A stretch of 64,000 nt of DNA from Lacibacter cauensis. GTDB lineage: Bacteria; Bacteroidota; Bacteroidia; Chitinophagales; Chitinophagaceae. Made by a program: the position numbers and the translations under genes. Positions within the stretch are counted from its first letter, which is position 1, and each line of letters begins with the position of its first letter. Of the stretch, positions 49,749 through 58,040 are shown piece by piece. The DNA is taken from NCBI RefSeq assembly GCF_007830055.1, contig NZ_VLLE01000003.1, forward strand, positions 806,001-870,000, written 5' to 3'. Below the pieces are notes generated by a model. The model did no database searches and was not told the origin of the DNA. It saw nothing but the letters and a program-made list of their open reading frames with translations.

Positions 49749-49855
49749 GATTGGCGATTTTAGATTTCAGATGTTGGAGGCTTGCTTAAACAAAAACCCC
49801 GCTGTAAATTATACAGCGGGGTTTATAATAAATCTGCAATCTAAAATCGCAAATC
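49749..49855. repeat. Inverted repeat flanking the tig terminator
   Basis: Left arm 49749-49772 (starting GATTGGCGATTTTAGATT) matches right arm 49832-49855 on the other strand with two mismatches over 24 bases. The terminator hairpin sits between the arms. Confidence 0.65.
49795..49823 (-). terminator. Terminator of tig
   Basis: AACCCCGCTGTA (49795-49806) pairs perfectly with TACAGCGGGGTT (49812-49823) around a 5-base loop; the minus transcript then reads U-rich. Confidence 0.88.
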
Positions 49856-49864
49856 AAAAAAATC

Positions 49865-51238
49865 CTAGTGGTGGTGGTGGTGGTGTTCTTCGTTCATCTT
49901 AATAAACTCTTCAGAGCTTACTTCTTTCTCATCTTTTTTCACCTGGCCTTCTGCCCACACAAATACTTTTTCTGTCACCAAACGACGGTATGTTTGATCA
50001 ACCTGTTGTTCATCTTTCAATAAACCATCAACATATTGATCTAACCATTCGAGGTTGCCATCACCAAGGCTCATGCTGCCAAAGTAGCTGAGCACCTGCT
50101 GGCGCATGCTTTCTTTCAGCTCTTCCTGGGTTACATCCAGTTTATTTTCAGTAATGATTTTATCCGTAATCAACGTCCAGCGGAGTTGGTTGTTGAAGGT
50201 TGGGAATTCTGCTTCCACTTCTTCAGCTGTTTTTGGCTTTTCACCGGAAGTAGCTAACCATTTTTTCAGGAAGCTTTCAGGTAATTCCATTTTTGTATCA
50301 TCTAACAACACATGATACAGGTGGTGCTGGATCTGGTTGCTGCTCTGACGATCCCAGTATGCCTGGATATCGGCTTCAATGGCAGCACGGAAATCGGCTT
50401 CTGTAGTAATGTCTTTACCAGGCAACGCTTCTTTAAAGAACTCTTCGTTCAACTCACGTTTTTCAATGAGGCCAACCTTTGTAATGGTGAGTTTAAAGAA
50501 TTTACCTTCAGCTTCTGCTGCATCTTTCAAACCTAAATCACTTACAACCCAGCTGCGTTCTTTTTCTTCAAATGCATCAGCCAAAGTAATAACGATTGTA
50601 TCGTCTTTCTTTTTGCCCTGCAGTTGCGTGCGGTAAGCTGGTGTGAAATATTTTACGAGGAGAGAGTTGTCTTTTTTAATGCCGCCTTCAACAACAGTAC
50701 CTTGTGCATCGCTTTCTTCAAACGTAAGGTTCAGTACATTGTCGTCGCTGTTAACCGCTTCTGGCTCAGTCATTTTACCAAAACGGTTTTGCAAACGCTC
50801 AATTTCGTCGTTTACCATTTCGGCAGTAGCCTTCACCTTATAATAAGGAGCTTTTACGTTACCGAGGTTGATTTCGAATGCAGGTTTTAAACCAATTTCA
50901 AAATCAAAGCTGTAATCAGCCGGTTGATCCATGTTTGGCTTAAACTCCGTGTTGGCAAGAGGAAGAGGCTGTGCAAAAATGTCCAGCTTTTCGTTTACGA
51001 GGTAATCGTTCAATCCTTTTTCAATATTGCGGATTACTTCTTCGGTAAAGATACCGGGACCATACATTTTCTTTACCATACCTGCAGGCACCATACCCTT
51101 ACGGAAACCGGGGATATTTGCTTGCTTGCTGTAAGTTTTTAATGTTTTTTCAAACGCAGGAAAATATTCTTCCTTGGTGATTTTTACAGTGAGTTTGTCG
51201 TTTAACAACCCAATGTTTTCTCTTGTTACTGTTGCCAT
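49865..51238 (-). CDS. tig: Trigger factor, with natural C-terminal six-His tail
   Basis: The ribosome-associated chaperone is 457 residues. The N-terminal ribosome-binding domain has the signature IPGFRKGMVPAGMVKKMYG near residue 40. The middle PPIase-like part (residues about 150-245) is divergent, and the C-terminal helical arms (about 260-445) make up the rest. The protein ends NEEHHHHHH: six histidines encoded by six CAC codons, directly before the TAG stop. Such a tail can bind Ni, Zn or Cu; its natural purpose is unknown. The gene is separated from clpP by a terminator and starts the tig-clpP-clpP-clpX order. Expression from an upstream promoter was not located. Confidence 0.93.
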   Translation of the reverse strand: MATVTRENIGLLNDKLTVKITKEEYFPAFEKTLKTYSKQANIPGFRKGMVPAGMVKKMYGPGIFTEEVIRNIEKGLNDYLVNEKLDIFAQPLPLANTEFKPNMDQPADYSFDFEIGLKPAFEINLGNVKAPYYKVKATAEMVNDEIERLQNRFGKMTEPEAVNSDDNVLNLTFEESDAQGTVVEGGIKKDNSLLVKYFTPAYRTQLQGKKKDDTIVITLADAFEEKERSWVVSDLGLKDAAEAEGKFFKLTITKVGLIEKRELNEEFFKEALPGKDITTEADFRAAIEADIQAYWDRQSSNQIQHHLYHVLLDDTKMELPESFLKKWLATSGEKPKTAEEVEAEFPTFNNQLRWTLITDKIITENKLDVTQEELKESMRQQVLSYFGSMSLGDGNLEWLDQYVDGLLKDEQQVDQTYRRLVTEKVFVWAEGQVKKDEKEVSSEEFIKMNEEHHHHHH

Positions 51239-51281
51239 AGTAATTTCTGCTTTTAGCTTTCAGCTACCGGCTGTAAGCTGT

Positions 51282-51310
51282 TAAAAAAGCCTCCCCGGTA
51301 AAGGGGAGGT
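51282..51310 (-). terminator. Terminator of tRNA-Leu
   Basis: CCTCCCC (51290-51296) and GGGGAGG (51303-51309) stem, followed on the minus strand by CTTTTTT. Confidence 0.88.
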
Positions 51311-51321
51311 TGAAGCGGTTG

Positions 51322-51403
51322 TCCGGATGGAGGGACTCGAACCCCCACACCTCACGGCATCAGATCCTAAGTCTGACGTGTCTACCAATTTCACCACATC
51401 CGG
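51322..51403 (-). tRNA. tRNA-Leu, anticodon TAG
   Basis: This 82-base class II tRNA has acceptor stem CCGGATG/CATCCGG, a D arm with GTAGAC, an anticodon loop CTTAGGA giving anticodon UAG (reads CUA/CUG), a long variable arm and T arm with GTTCGAGTC. The 3' CCA is not encoded (the genome continues with CAA), so it is added by tRNA nucleotidyltransferase. It has a -7 box at 51496-51503 and its own terminator. It lies between relA/spoT (divergent) and tig. Confidence 0.95.
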
Positions 51404-51495
51404 AGTCAAAAATCCAATGTGAAAAATCCAAACTCCAATACTGCTGTGCGCTTGGGCATTGGTTTTTGTGGTCTGGACCTTTTTTAAATGGGTTG

Positions 51496-51503
51496 CAAAG
51501 GTA
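51496..51503 (-). promoter_or_regulatory. -7 box ahead of tRNA-Leu
   Basis: Perfect TACCTTTG on the minus strand, about 90 bases ahead of the tRNA 5' end. Confidence 0.55.
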
Positions 51504-51572
51504 GGGGGTTTCAGTTATTCCTGCGCTTTGTAAAAGCGCTTTTTCCTAAATTCGCATTTACTGGAAACAAAC

Positions 51573-53798
51573 GTGAACATACCGGCCTATACCCTTACCC
51601 CCGAACAGGAAAAAAAGGAAATCCTTCGCCATTACCGTAGTTTATTGCGCTCGCTGAAGACGAAACTTAAAAAAGGCGACAAGGAATTGGTGCGTACTGC
51701 CTTTGAAATGGCAGCCGATGCACACAAGACGATGCGTCGTAAAAGCGGCGAACCTTATATACTCCACCCGTTGGCGGTGGCACAAATTTGTGTGGAAGAA
51801 ATTGGGTTGGGTGTACGCTCTACCATTTGTGCATTGCTGCACGATACGGTAGAAGATACCGATATTACACTGGAAGATGTAGCCCGTGAATTTGGCAATG
51901 AAATTGCCCGCATTATTGATGGGCTTACTAAAATTTCTACCGTAGTTGATGCCAACTCCTCGCAACAGGCCGAAAATTTTAAAAAGATTCTGCTTACCCT
52001 TACCGATGATCCCCGTGTGATTTTGATTAAGCTGGCCGATCGTTTGCACAACATGCGTACGATGGACAGTATGAAGCGGGAAAAGCAACTGAAAATATCC
52101 AGCGAAACGGTTTATGTGTATGCGCCACTGGCACACCGCCTCGGTTTGTACAACATCAAAACTGAAATGGAAGATCTTTCCATGAAGTACCTGGAGCCCG
52201 ATACCTATAAAGAAATTGCCCGTAAGCTCAGCGAAACCAAGCGGGAACGCAGCCGGTATATTAATGAGTTCATTAAACCCATTAAAGAAAAACTCGACCG
52301 TGCAGGTTTTGGCAGTTATGAGGTGTATGGTCGCCCGAAATCAATCCATTCGATTTCCAATAAAATCAAGAAGAAGGGTGTAAGCTTTGAAGAGGTGTAC
52401 GATCTGTTTGCCATCCGAATCATCATCGATTCACCTGCCGAAAAGGAAAAAGAAGATTGCTGGAAAGCCTATTCCATCGTTACCGATATGTACACGCCTA
52501 GTCCCGAACGTTTGCGTGACTGGCTGAGTAATCCTAAAAGCAATGGCTACGAAGCCCTGCACACAACCGTGATGGGGCCGCAAGGTAAATGGGTGGAAGT
52601 ACAGATACGCACCAAGCGGATGAATGAAATTGCAGAGAAAGGGTTGGCGGCGCACTGGAAATACAAAGAAGGAACCGGTGATGAAGACCGCTTTGATAAA
52701 TGGTTCCATAATATTCGTGAAGCACTCAATACACAGGACAGCAGCTCCATCGATTTTCTGCAGGACTTCAAAAGCTCCTTTCTGGCCGAAGAAATTTATG
52801 TGTACACACCAAAGGGCGACGTAAAGATGCTGCCTGTTGGTGCAACAGCACTGGACTTTGCATTTAGTGTGCATAGTGATGTAGGTAGCCGTTGTATTGG
52901 CGCCAAAGTGAATCACAAATTGGTACCGATAGCGCACAAACTACGCAGCGGCGACCAGATTGAAATTATTACCAGCAGCAAACAAAAGCCCAGCGAAGAC
53001 TGGTTGAATTTTGTTGTTACTGCTAAAGCCCGCAACAAGATTAAAGATGCGCTGAAGGAAGAAAAGCGCAAGGTTGCCGACGAAGGAAAATATGTGCTGC
53101 AACGTAAACTGGAACAACTGGGGGCCAGTTACGATGTGCAGAATGTGGATACGCTTACCTTGTTTTACAAACAGCCTTCGCACCTTGAACTGTTTTTTAA
53201 AATTGCTACAAAAGGCATCGATCTCAAGGAGCTGAAAGAGCTGCACCTGGTGGGCGATAAGTTTGAACTGCCAAAACCGGTTAAGCCGGTCATGGAGCCC
53301 AAGCCCGATTACGATCCCAACAAACCATCGCACAAAGATTCGGAGCTGATCATTTTTGGTGAAAGCAGCGATCGTATTGTGTATACCTTGGCGAACTGCT
53401 GTAAGCCCATCCCCGGCGATGACGTGTTTGGCTTTGTATCCACAGGTAAGGGTTTAATCATACATCGTACCAGTTGCCCCAATGCTTCGAGGTTGCTGGC
53501 TAATTTCGGCCACAGGGTGGTAAAAACCAAGTGGGCGAAAAACAAAGAGATTTCGTTCCTCACCGGTATTAAAATTATTGGAGTGGATGATGTGGGTGTG
53601 GTGAGCAAGATCACCAACCTCATCAGTGGCGAAATGCGTCTCAACATCAGCGCCATTACCATCGAAGCAAAAGAAGGTGTCTTTGAAGGCAATATCAAAA
53701 TCTTTGTGCACGATAAAGACGAACTCGACGACCTTGTTTCGAGGCTGTATAAACTAACGGGCATTCAGAAAGTAGAGCGGTACGATACAGAGCAATAA
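51573..53798 (+). CDS. spoT: Bifunctional (p)ppGpp synthetase/hydrolase (RelA/SpoT)
   Basis: This 741-residue stringent-response enzyme starts at GTG 51573. Domains in order: HD hydrolase (about 45-200, with CALLHDTVEDTD near 88), synthetase (about 235-365, with YGRPKSIHSISNKIKKKG near 252), TGS (about 405-465, EIYVYTPKGDVKMLPVGATALDFA), helical region and ACT (about 665-741). The HD motif is intact, so it should both make and break ppGpp. The hydrolase side is likely primary. It is a single gene with no close partner. Length and domain order are typical. Confidence 0.95.
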   Translation: MNIPAYTLTPEQEKKEILRHYRSLLRSLKTKLKKGDKELVRTAFEMAADAHKTMRRKSGEPYILHPLAVAQICVEEIGLGVRSTICALLHDTVEDTDITLEDVAREFGNEIARIIDGLTKISTVVDANSSQQAENFKKILLTLTDDPRVILIKLADRLHNMRTMDSMKREKQLKISSETVYVYAPLAHRLGLYNIKTEMEDLSMKYLEPDTYKEIARKLSETKRERSRYINEFIKPIKEKLDRAGFGSYEVYGRPKSIHSISNKIKKKGVSFEEVYDLFAIRIIIDSPAEKEKEDCWKAYSIVTDMYTPSPERLRDWLSNPKSNGYEALHTTVMGPQGKWVEVQIRTKRMNEIAEKGLAAHWKYKEGTGDEDRFDKWFHNIREALNTQDSSSIDFLQDFKSSFLAEEIYVYTPKGDVKMLPVGATALDFAFSVHSDVGSRCIGAKVNHKLVPIAHKLRSGDQIEIITSSKQKPSEDWLNFVVTAKARNKIKDALKEEKRKVADEGKYVLQRKLEQLGASYDVQNVDTLTLFYKQPSHLELFFKIATKGIDLKELKELHLVGDKFELPKPVKPVMEPKPDYDPNKPSHKDSELIIFGESSDRIVYTLANCCKPIPGDDVFGFVSTGKGLIIHRTSCPNASRLLANFGHRVVKTKWAKNKEISFLTGIKIIGVDDVGVVSKITNLISGEMRLNISAITIEAKEGVFEGNIKIFVHDKDELDDLVSRLYKLTGIQKVERYDTEQ

Positions 53799-53848
53799 TT
53801 TTCTTTTCCCCACTCGCATTTTTTTGCGGCTTGCCCTTTGTATTCTCT

Positions 53849-53856
53849 TATTTTTG
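53849..53856 (+). promoter_or_regulatory. -7 box of purA
   Basis: Perfect TATTTTTG; a TTTTTG stretch ends 22 bases upstream and may be the -33 element. The ATG follows at 53888. Confidence 0.6.
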
Positions 53857-53887
53857 CGGCTTCAAAATAATCCACTCAAACTTTTTT

Positions 53888-55150
53888 ATGGTTGATGTAA
53901 TTCTCGGCCTCCAGTGGGGCGACGAAGGAAAAGGAAAAATCGTTGATTTTTTTGCACCTAATTATGATGTGATTGCACGTTTCCAGGGAGGCCCCAATGC
54001 AGGACACACACTGTATGTAAATGGTACCAAGGTGGTGTTGCACCAGATACCCAGCGGTATTTTTCATAAAGGCATTGTTAACCTCATTGGTAACGGTGTT
54101 GTACTCGATCCTGTTACCTTGAAAAAGGAATGCGAGAAAGTAGCAGCCATGGGAGTGGATGTGCGTGAAAACCTGTTTATTGCTGAGCGTACAAACATTA
54201 TTGTACCTACACACCGTGCGTTGGATAAAGCTGCTGAACTGGCAAAAGGCGATGAAAAAATCGGATCAACCTTAAAAGGGATTGGTCCTGCTTATATGGA
54301 TAAAACAGGGCGTAATGCATTGCGTGTTGGCGACCTGCTCGATCCTGAATTTAACAAGCTGTACGAAAAGCTGAAAGCAAAACATCTGCAACTGCTCGGT
54401 AATTATAATTTTTCAGAAGACATCAGCGAGTGGGAAAAAGAATTTTTCGAAGCAGTTGAGTTTGTAAAAACACTCAACATTGTAAACGGCGAATATTTCA
54501 TCAACGAAAAAATAGATGAAGGTAAAAAGGTATTGGCCGAAGGGGCACAGGGTAGCATGCTCGATGTGGATTTCGGAACATTTCCGTTTGTAACTTCATC
54601 AAACACGATTTCTGCGGGTGTAAGCACAGGTTTAGGTGTTGCGCCGAATAAAATACGTGAGATCATTGGTATTACCAAAGCCTACTGTACACGTGTGGGC
54701 AGCGGACCTTTCCCAACAGAATTGTTCGATGCAACCGGTGAAGAGCTGCGTAAAATAGGGAATGAGTTTGGTGCAACAACTGGTCGCCCACGCCGTTGCG
54801 GGTGGATTGACCTGGTAGCATTGAAGTTTGCATGTATGGTGAATGGTATTACACAAATTGTAATGACAAAAGCCGATGTACTGGATAGTTTTACCGAACT
54901 TGAAGTATGTACGGCATACAATGTAAACGGAAAGGAAACCAAACAGATTCCGTTTGAGATTAGCAAAGTAAAAATTGAACCTGTATACAAAGCATTCAGT
55001 GGTTGGAGTAAACCAATTACGGAGTGTAAAACATGGGCCGATTTTCCTGAGCAAATGAACGACTATTTAGCATTCATCAACAATTACCTTGGAGTAGATG
55101 TTAAGTATGTATCAAATGGTCCCGGTCGTGATCAGATTATTACCGGCTGA
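53888..55150 (+). CDS. purA: Adenylosuccinate synthetase
   Basis: This 420-residue GTP-dependent ligase joins IMP and aspartate in AMP synthesis. Motifs: LQWGDEGKGKIVD near residue 9 (GTP P-loop), GGPNAGHTLYVNG near 37, GIGPAYMDKTGRNALR near 135, and KTWADFPEQMNDYLAF at the C-terminal end. The 19-codon upstream extension is rejected because it overlaps the promoter. Length and motifs are typical. Confidence 0.96.
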   Translation: MVDVILGLQWGDEGKGKIVDFFAPNYDVIARFQGGPNAGHTLYVNGTKVVLHQIPSGIFHKGIVNLIGNGVVLDPVTLKKECEKVAAMGVDVRENLFIAERTNIIVPTHRALDKAAELAKGDEKIGSTLKGIGPAYMDKTGRNALRVGDLLDPEFNKLYEKLKAKHLQLLGNYNFSEDISEWEKEFFEAVEFVKTLNIVNGEYFINEKIDEGKKVLAEGAQGSMLDVDFGTFPFVTSSNTISAGVSTGLGVAPNKIREIIGITKAYCTRVGSGPFPTELFDATGEELRKIGNEFGATTGRPRRCGWIDLVALKFACMVNGITQIVMTKADVLDSFTELEVCTAYNVNGKETKQIPFEISKVKIEPVYKAFSGWSKPITECKTWADFPEQMNDYLAFINNYLGVDVKYVSNGPGRDQIITG

Positions 55151-55238
55151 TAAGAAAATAAGCAATTAAAAAAAACTGGAAAAAAGTTTGGCTAATTCAA
55201 AAACCCGTTGAAATTTTACAGCACAATCCAATAATAAA

Positions 55239-55673
55239 ATGGCAAAGTCAATAAAGAAATCTGCGGACAAATCATCTCCTAAGGCGGAGAACACAGGCAA
55301 GGCTGACAGCAAGCCAAAAAAGAATCATGAAGAAGATGAAGACGAAGATGATTTTGAGTTAGAAGATGATGAACCCGTTGCAAAAAAGGGCGGTAAAGCT
55401 GTTGCATCAAAATCGAAGTCGAAAGACGACGATGATGATGACGATGAAGAAGGTGATGATGAAGATGACGATTGGAACAAATCGGAAGATGATGATGATT
55501 ACGATCCCGATTTCGAAGAATTTGATTTACCTAAATCGAAAGGTAAAGCTACAGGTGCCGGTAAAAAGAAAGGCGGCGATGATGACGATGATTTTAAACT
55601 CGATGAAGATTTCAAAGAGTTTGATATGATGGGTGGTGGTGATGATTTTGATGATGATGATGATGATTTTTAA
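55239..55673 (+). CDS. Very acidic low-complexity protein
   Basis: The 144-residue protein has a lysine/serine N-terminal third (residues 1-30), then stretches of Asp/Glu (EEDEDEDDFELEDDEP; DDDDDDDEEGDDEDDDW) alternating with lysine clusters (KKGGKAVASKSKSK; GKATGAGKKKGG) and a final FDDDDDDF. It has no predictable fold. Acidic proteins of this sort may mimic nucleic acid, act as chaperones for basic proteins or resemble the acidic tail of the RNA polymerase delta subunit; none is shown. It is 88 bases behind purA and 8 bases ahead of pabB. Confidence 0.8.
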   Translation: MAKSIKKSADKSSPKAENTGKADSKPKKNHEEDEDEDDFELEDDEPVAKKGGKAVASKSKSKDDDDDDDEEGDDEDDDWNKSEDDDDYDPDFEEFDLPKSKGKATGAGKKKGGDDDDDFKLDEDFKEFDMMGGGDDFDDDDDDF

Positions 55674-55681
55674 ATCTGCAC

Positions 55682-56971
55682 GTGAAGCATAACTTCCGCA
55701 CTTATTTCATAACAGATTTTTCTGTAGTAAAGCAACAAATGTTGAGCTGGTGTAACAACCGGTTCAACATTTGTTCTTTTTTAGACAACCACCACTACCG
55801 CTTGCCTGGTAACAGTTACGAGTGTTTAGTTGGTTGTGGCGAAGTTTCCTTATTACAACTCAACGCCGGTACTGCACTTGAACAATTGCAACAATGGTTG
55901 CAACAGCACGCAGAAGAATGGCGTTTTGGACATTTGGGCTACGATTTGAAAGCAGAGATCGATGACCTCCCTTCCTCACACCAAAACAAAACAGGATTTG
56001 CTGATCTGTGTTTTTTTGTACCGCAGTATGTGCTGCAACTGTCGGAAACCGAATTGAAGATCGGTTCCGTTAATTACGATCATGATTTGGTTTGGCAGCA
56101 GATCAAAACTGAGGTTTTACAGGCAGCACAAACAAAACAGCCTCTGCAGGTAAGCGAACGCATCAGTAAAGCCCAATACATTGATGCCATTGAAACCATC
56201 CGCAAACATATTTTGCGTGGAGATTGTTACGAGCTTAATTACTGCATGGAGTTTTTTGCAGAAAATGTGCAGCTCGATCCTTTGTACTGTTATCAATCGC
56301 TTACAACGATATCCCCCAATCCATTCTCTGCTTTTTATAAAGTAAACAACAGCTATCTGCTTTGTGCGAGTCCGGAACGTTTTTTACGTAAGGAAGAAAA
56401 TAAACTCATATCACAACCCATTAAAGGAACCATTAAGCGTAATACTACAGATGCAGCGGATGATGAACTCTTGAAACAGCAGTTACATAAAAGCGAAAAA
56501 GACCGTAGTGAAAACGTAATGGTGGTAGACTTGGTGCGGAATGATCTGAGTCGTGTATGCAAAGAAGGCTCGGTGCAGGTAGATGAGTTGTTTGGTATTT
56601 ATTCGTTTCCGCAACTGTATCAAATGATCTCAACCATCAGCGGTGAAGTAAATGATGCGTTAACGTTTACAGATGTGCTCCGTGCAACGTTCCCTATGGG
56701 TAGTATGACGGGTGCTCCCAAGCGAAAAGTAATGCAACTCATTGAACAGTATGAGCAGTCACGAAGAGGATTGTTCTCCGGTGCAGTTGGTTACATCGCT
56801 CCCAATGGCGATTTTGATTTTAATGTGGTCATCAGGAGCATCTTTTACAATGCTGCTTCCAATTATCTCTCGTACATGGTAGGCAGCGGTATTACCTATT
56901 ACAGCAATGCAGAACAGGAATATGAGGAATGTTTACTGAAAGCAGATGCGATACGGAAAGTGTTGGGATGA
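55682..56971 (+). CDS. pabB: Aminodeoxychorismate synthase component I
   Basis: The 429-residue chorismate-binding enzyme starts at GTG 55682. The C-terminal two thirds carry the family motifs GDCYELNYCMEFFAE near 177, SPERFLR near 231, PIKGTIKR near 245, LVRNDLSRVCKEG near 281, and GAVGYIAPNGDFDFNVVIRS near 366. PIKGT favours aminodeoxychorismate (folate) over anthranilate synthase. The N-terminal part is poorly conserved. No glutaminase subunit (pabA) is adjacent. It is 8 bases behind the acidic-protein gene. Confidence 0.9.
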   Translation: MKHNFRTYFITDFSVVKQQMLSWCNNRFNICSFLDNHHYRLPGNSYECLVGCGEVSLLQLNAGTALEQLQQWLQQHAEEWRFGHLGYDLKAEIDDLPSSHQNKTGFADLCFFVPQYVLQLSETELKIGSVNYDHDLVWQQIKTEVLQAAQTKQPLQVSERISKAQYIDAIETIRKHILRGDCYELNYCMEFFAENVQLDPLYCYQSLTTISPNPFSAFYKVNNSYLLCASPERFLRKEENKLISQPIKGTIKRNTTDAADDELLKQQLHKSEKDRSENVMVVDLVRNDLSRVCKEGSVQVDELFGIYSFPQLYQMISTISGEVNDALTFTDVLRATFPMGSMTGAPKRKVMQLIEQYEQSRRGLFSGAVGYIAPNGDFDFNVVIRSIFYNAASNYLSYMVGSGITYYSNAEQEYEECLLKADAIRKVLG

Positions 56972-57023
56972 TTCTTTTACATCGTTTAACTTATTTACTA
57001 TTCTAAAATTGGGTTAGATTTTC

Positions 57024-57914
57024 ATGAATTACTCTGCTCTCACTGACATTTTGAGAAAAAATATTGGCGCATATAAGTTACTCTTGATTGATATGCTTAC
57101 GGCAAATGAAGCATTGGCTAGTGCTATTAGTAAGACTTATTATGAGAGTAATATCGGTATTGTTGAATGGGTCGAAAGTGTCGAAGCAAATTCTTTCTTT
57201 GATTTCAATAGTAAGCTTCTCGGATACATGAAACCACGACTTGGGTTTAATGATATTATTTATGATGAGCGAGAAGTAAAAGCTATAAACAAGCTAATGG
57301 GAAATGAACAGAAAAATTATTTTGGACGAAGGGAGTTTGACAGCTTAGAAGGTATAAAAGGGTTATCTCCAAGACCCTTTTATATTTACGATGAAAAAAA
57401 AATGATGAACCTAGATTACGATTTCGTCCAGTTAATTGGTGGTTATAATGAAATTGGAAATAACGCTGGACAAAAGAGGATATCAGATAAAGTGGCGTTA
57501 GAATTAGTGTATGTGTCTAAGAAATTAGGCTATAATTCAATTGATGCTTATTGTTTTCCAGAGATTTACATTGTTGTGAATAAAAATAAGTACTGGATAT
57601 GTGAAGAAGCTGATGTAAAGAGTTTTTTATTTCTTGGAAATCGTAGTTTTAGTCTATTTCAGAAAAATTCAGTAGAACCTATATTAGATGGATCGGGAAA
57701 TATTATTTCTTTCAAGTATAAAACGGATGAGCCAAAAATCATTATTGATTCGCTAGAGAATAAATTTATACTTACTAATTCTGATGAGGCGAAGGAAAAG
57801 TACAATCTGTTTATTAATATGACTTTATCTCTTTCAATAGTATTTTTTAACTTGTTTGAAAAGTGGTTTATTAATGAAATGGCTGACTTGGTAGAAGCAA
57901 ATAAAGAATTGTGA
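57024..57914 (+). CDS. Orphan protein of unknown function
   Basis: The 296-residue protein shows no motif I recognise. It is mixed helical with a helical start (NYSALTDILRKNIGAYKLLL), a tyrosine- and asparagine-rich middle (PRPFYIYDEKKMMNLDYDF; LIGGYNEIGNN), and a hydrophobic helix near residues 268-284 (INMTLSLSIVFFNLFEKWF). The gene is clearly richer in A/T than its neighbours, like the HEPN-like gene at 27616. It lies alone between pabB and the lytic transglycosylase, 52 bases behind pabB. It may be a recent arrival. No function is offered. Confidence 0.65.
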   Translation: MNYSALTDILRKNIGAYKLLLIDMLTANEALASAISKTYYESNIGIVEWVESVEANSFFDFNSKLLGYMKPRLGFNDIIYDEREVKAINKLMGNEQKNYFGRREFDSLEGIKGLSPRPFYIYDEKKMMNLDYDFVQLIGGYNEIGNNAGQKRISDKVALELVYVSKKLGYNSIDAYCFPEIYIVVNKNKYWICEEADVKSFLFLGNRSFSLFQKNSVEPILDGSGNIISFKYKTDEPKIIIDSLENKFILTNSDEAKEKYNLFINMTLSLSIVFFNLFEKWFINEMADLVEANKEL

Positions 57915-58040
57915 GATGTCAGGTTATGTTACTGAACCTTAGACCTTGATTTGATTTCCTTATCTCAAAGGAATATTTATTAGTTGATTCGAGGAAATAA
58001 AAATTAGTAAATCTGTTTCTCCATCAAATGCGTAAAGAGC

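Noticed and set aside
49865-49885. His tail considered as a cloning artefact
   Set aside because: The surrounding sequence is ordinary chromosome with native terminator and repeats; no vector sequence is present.
51642-52136. 164-codon open frame antisense to the ppGpp synthetase gene
   Set aside because: It is antisense to a conserved enzyme and the sequence is explained by it.
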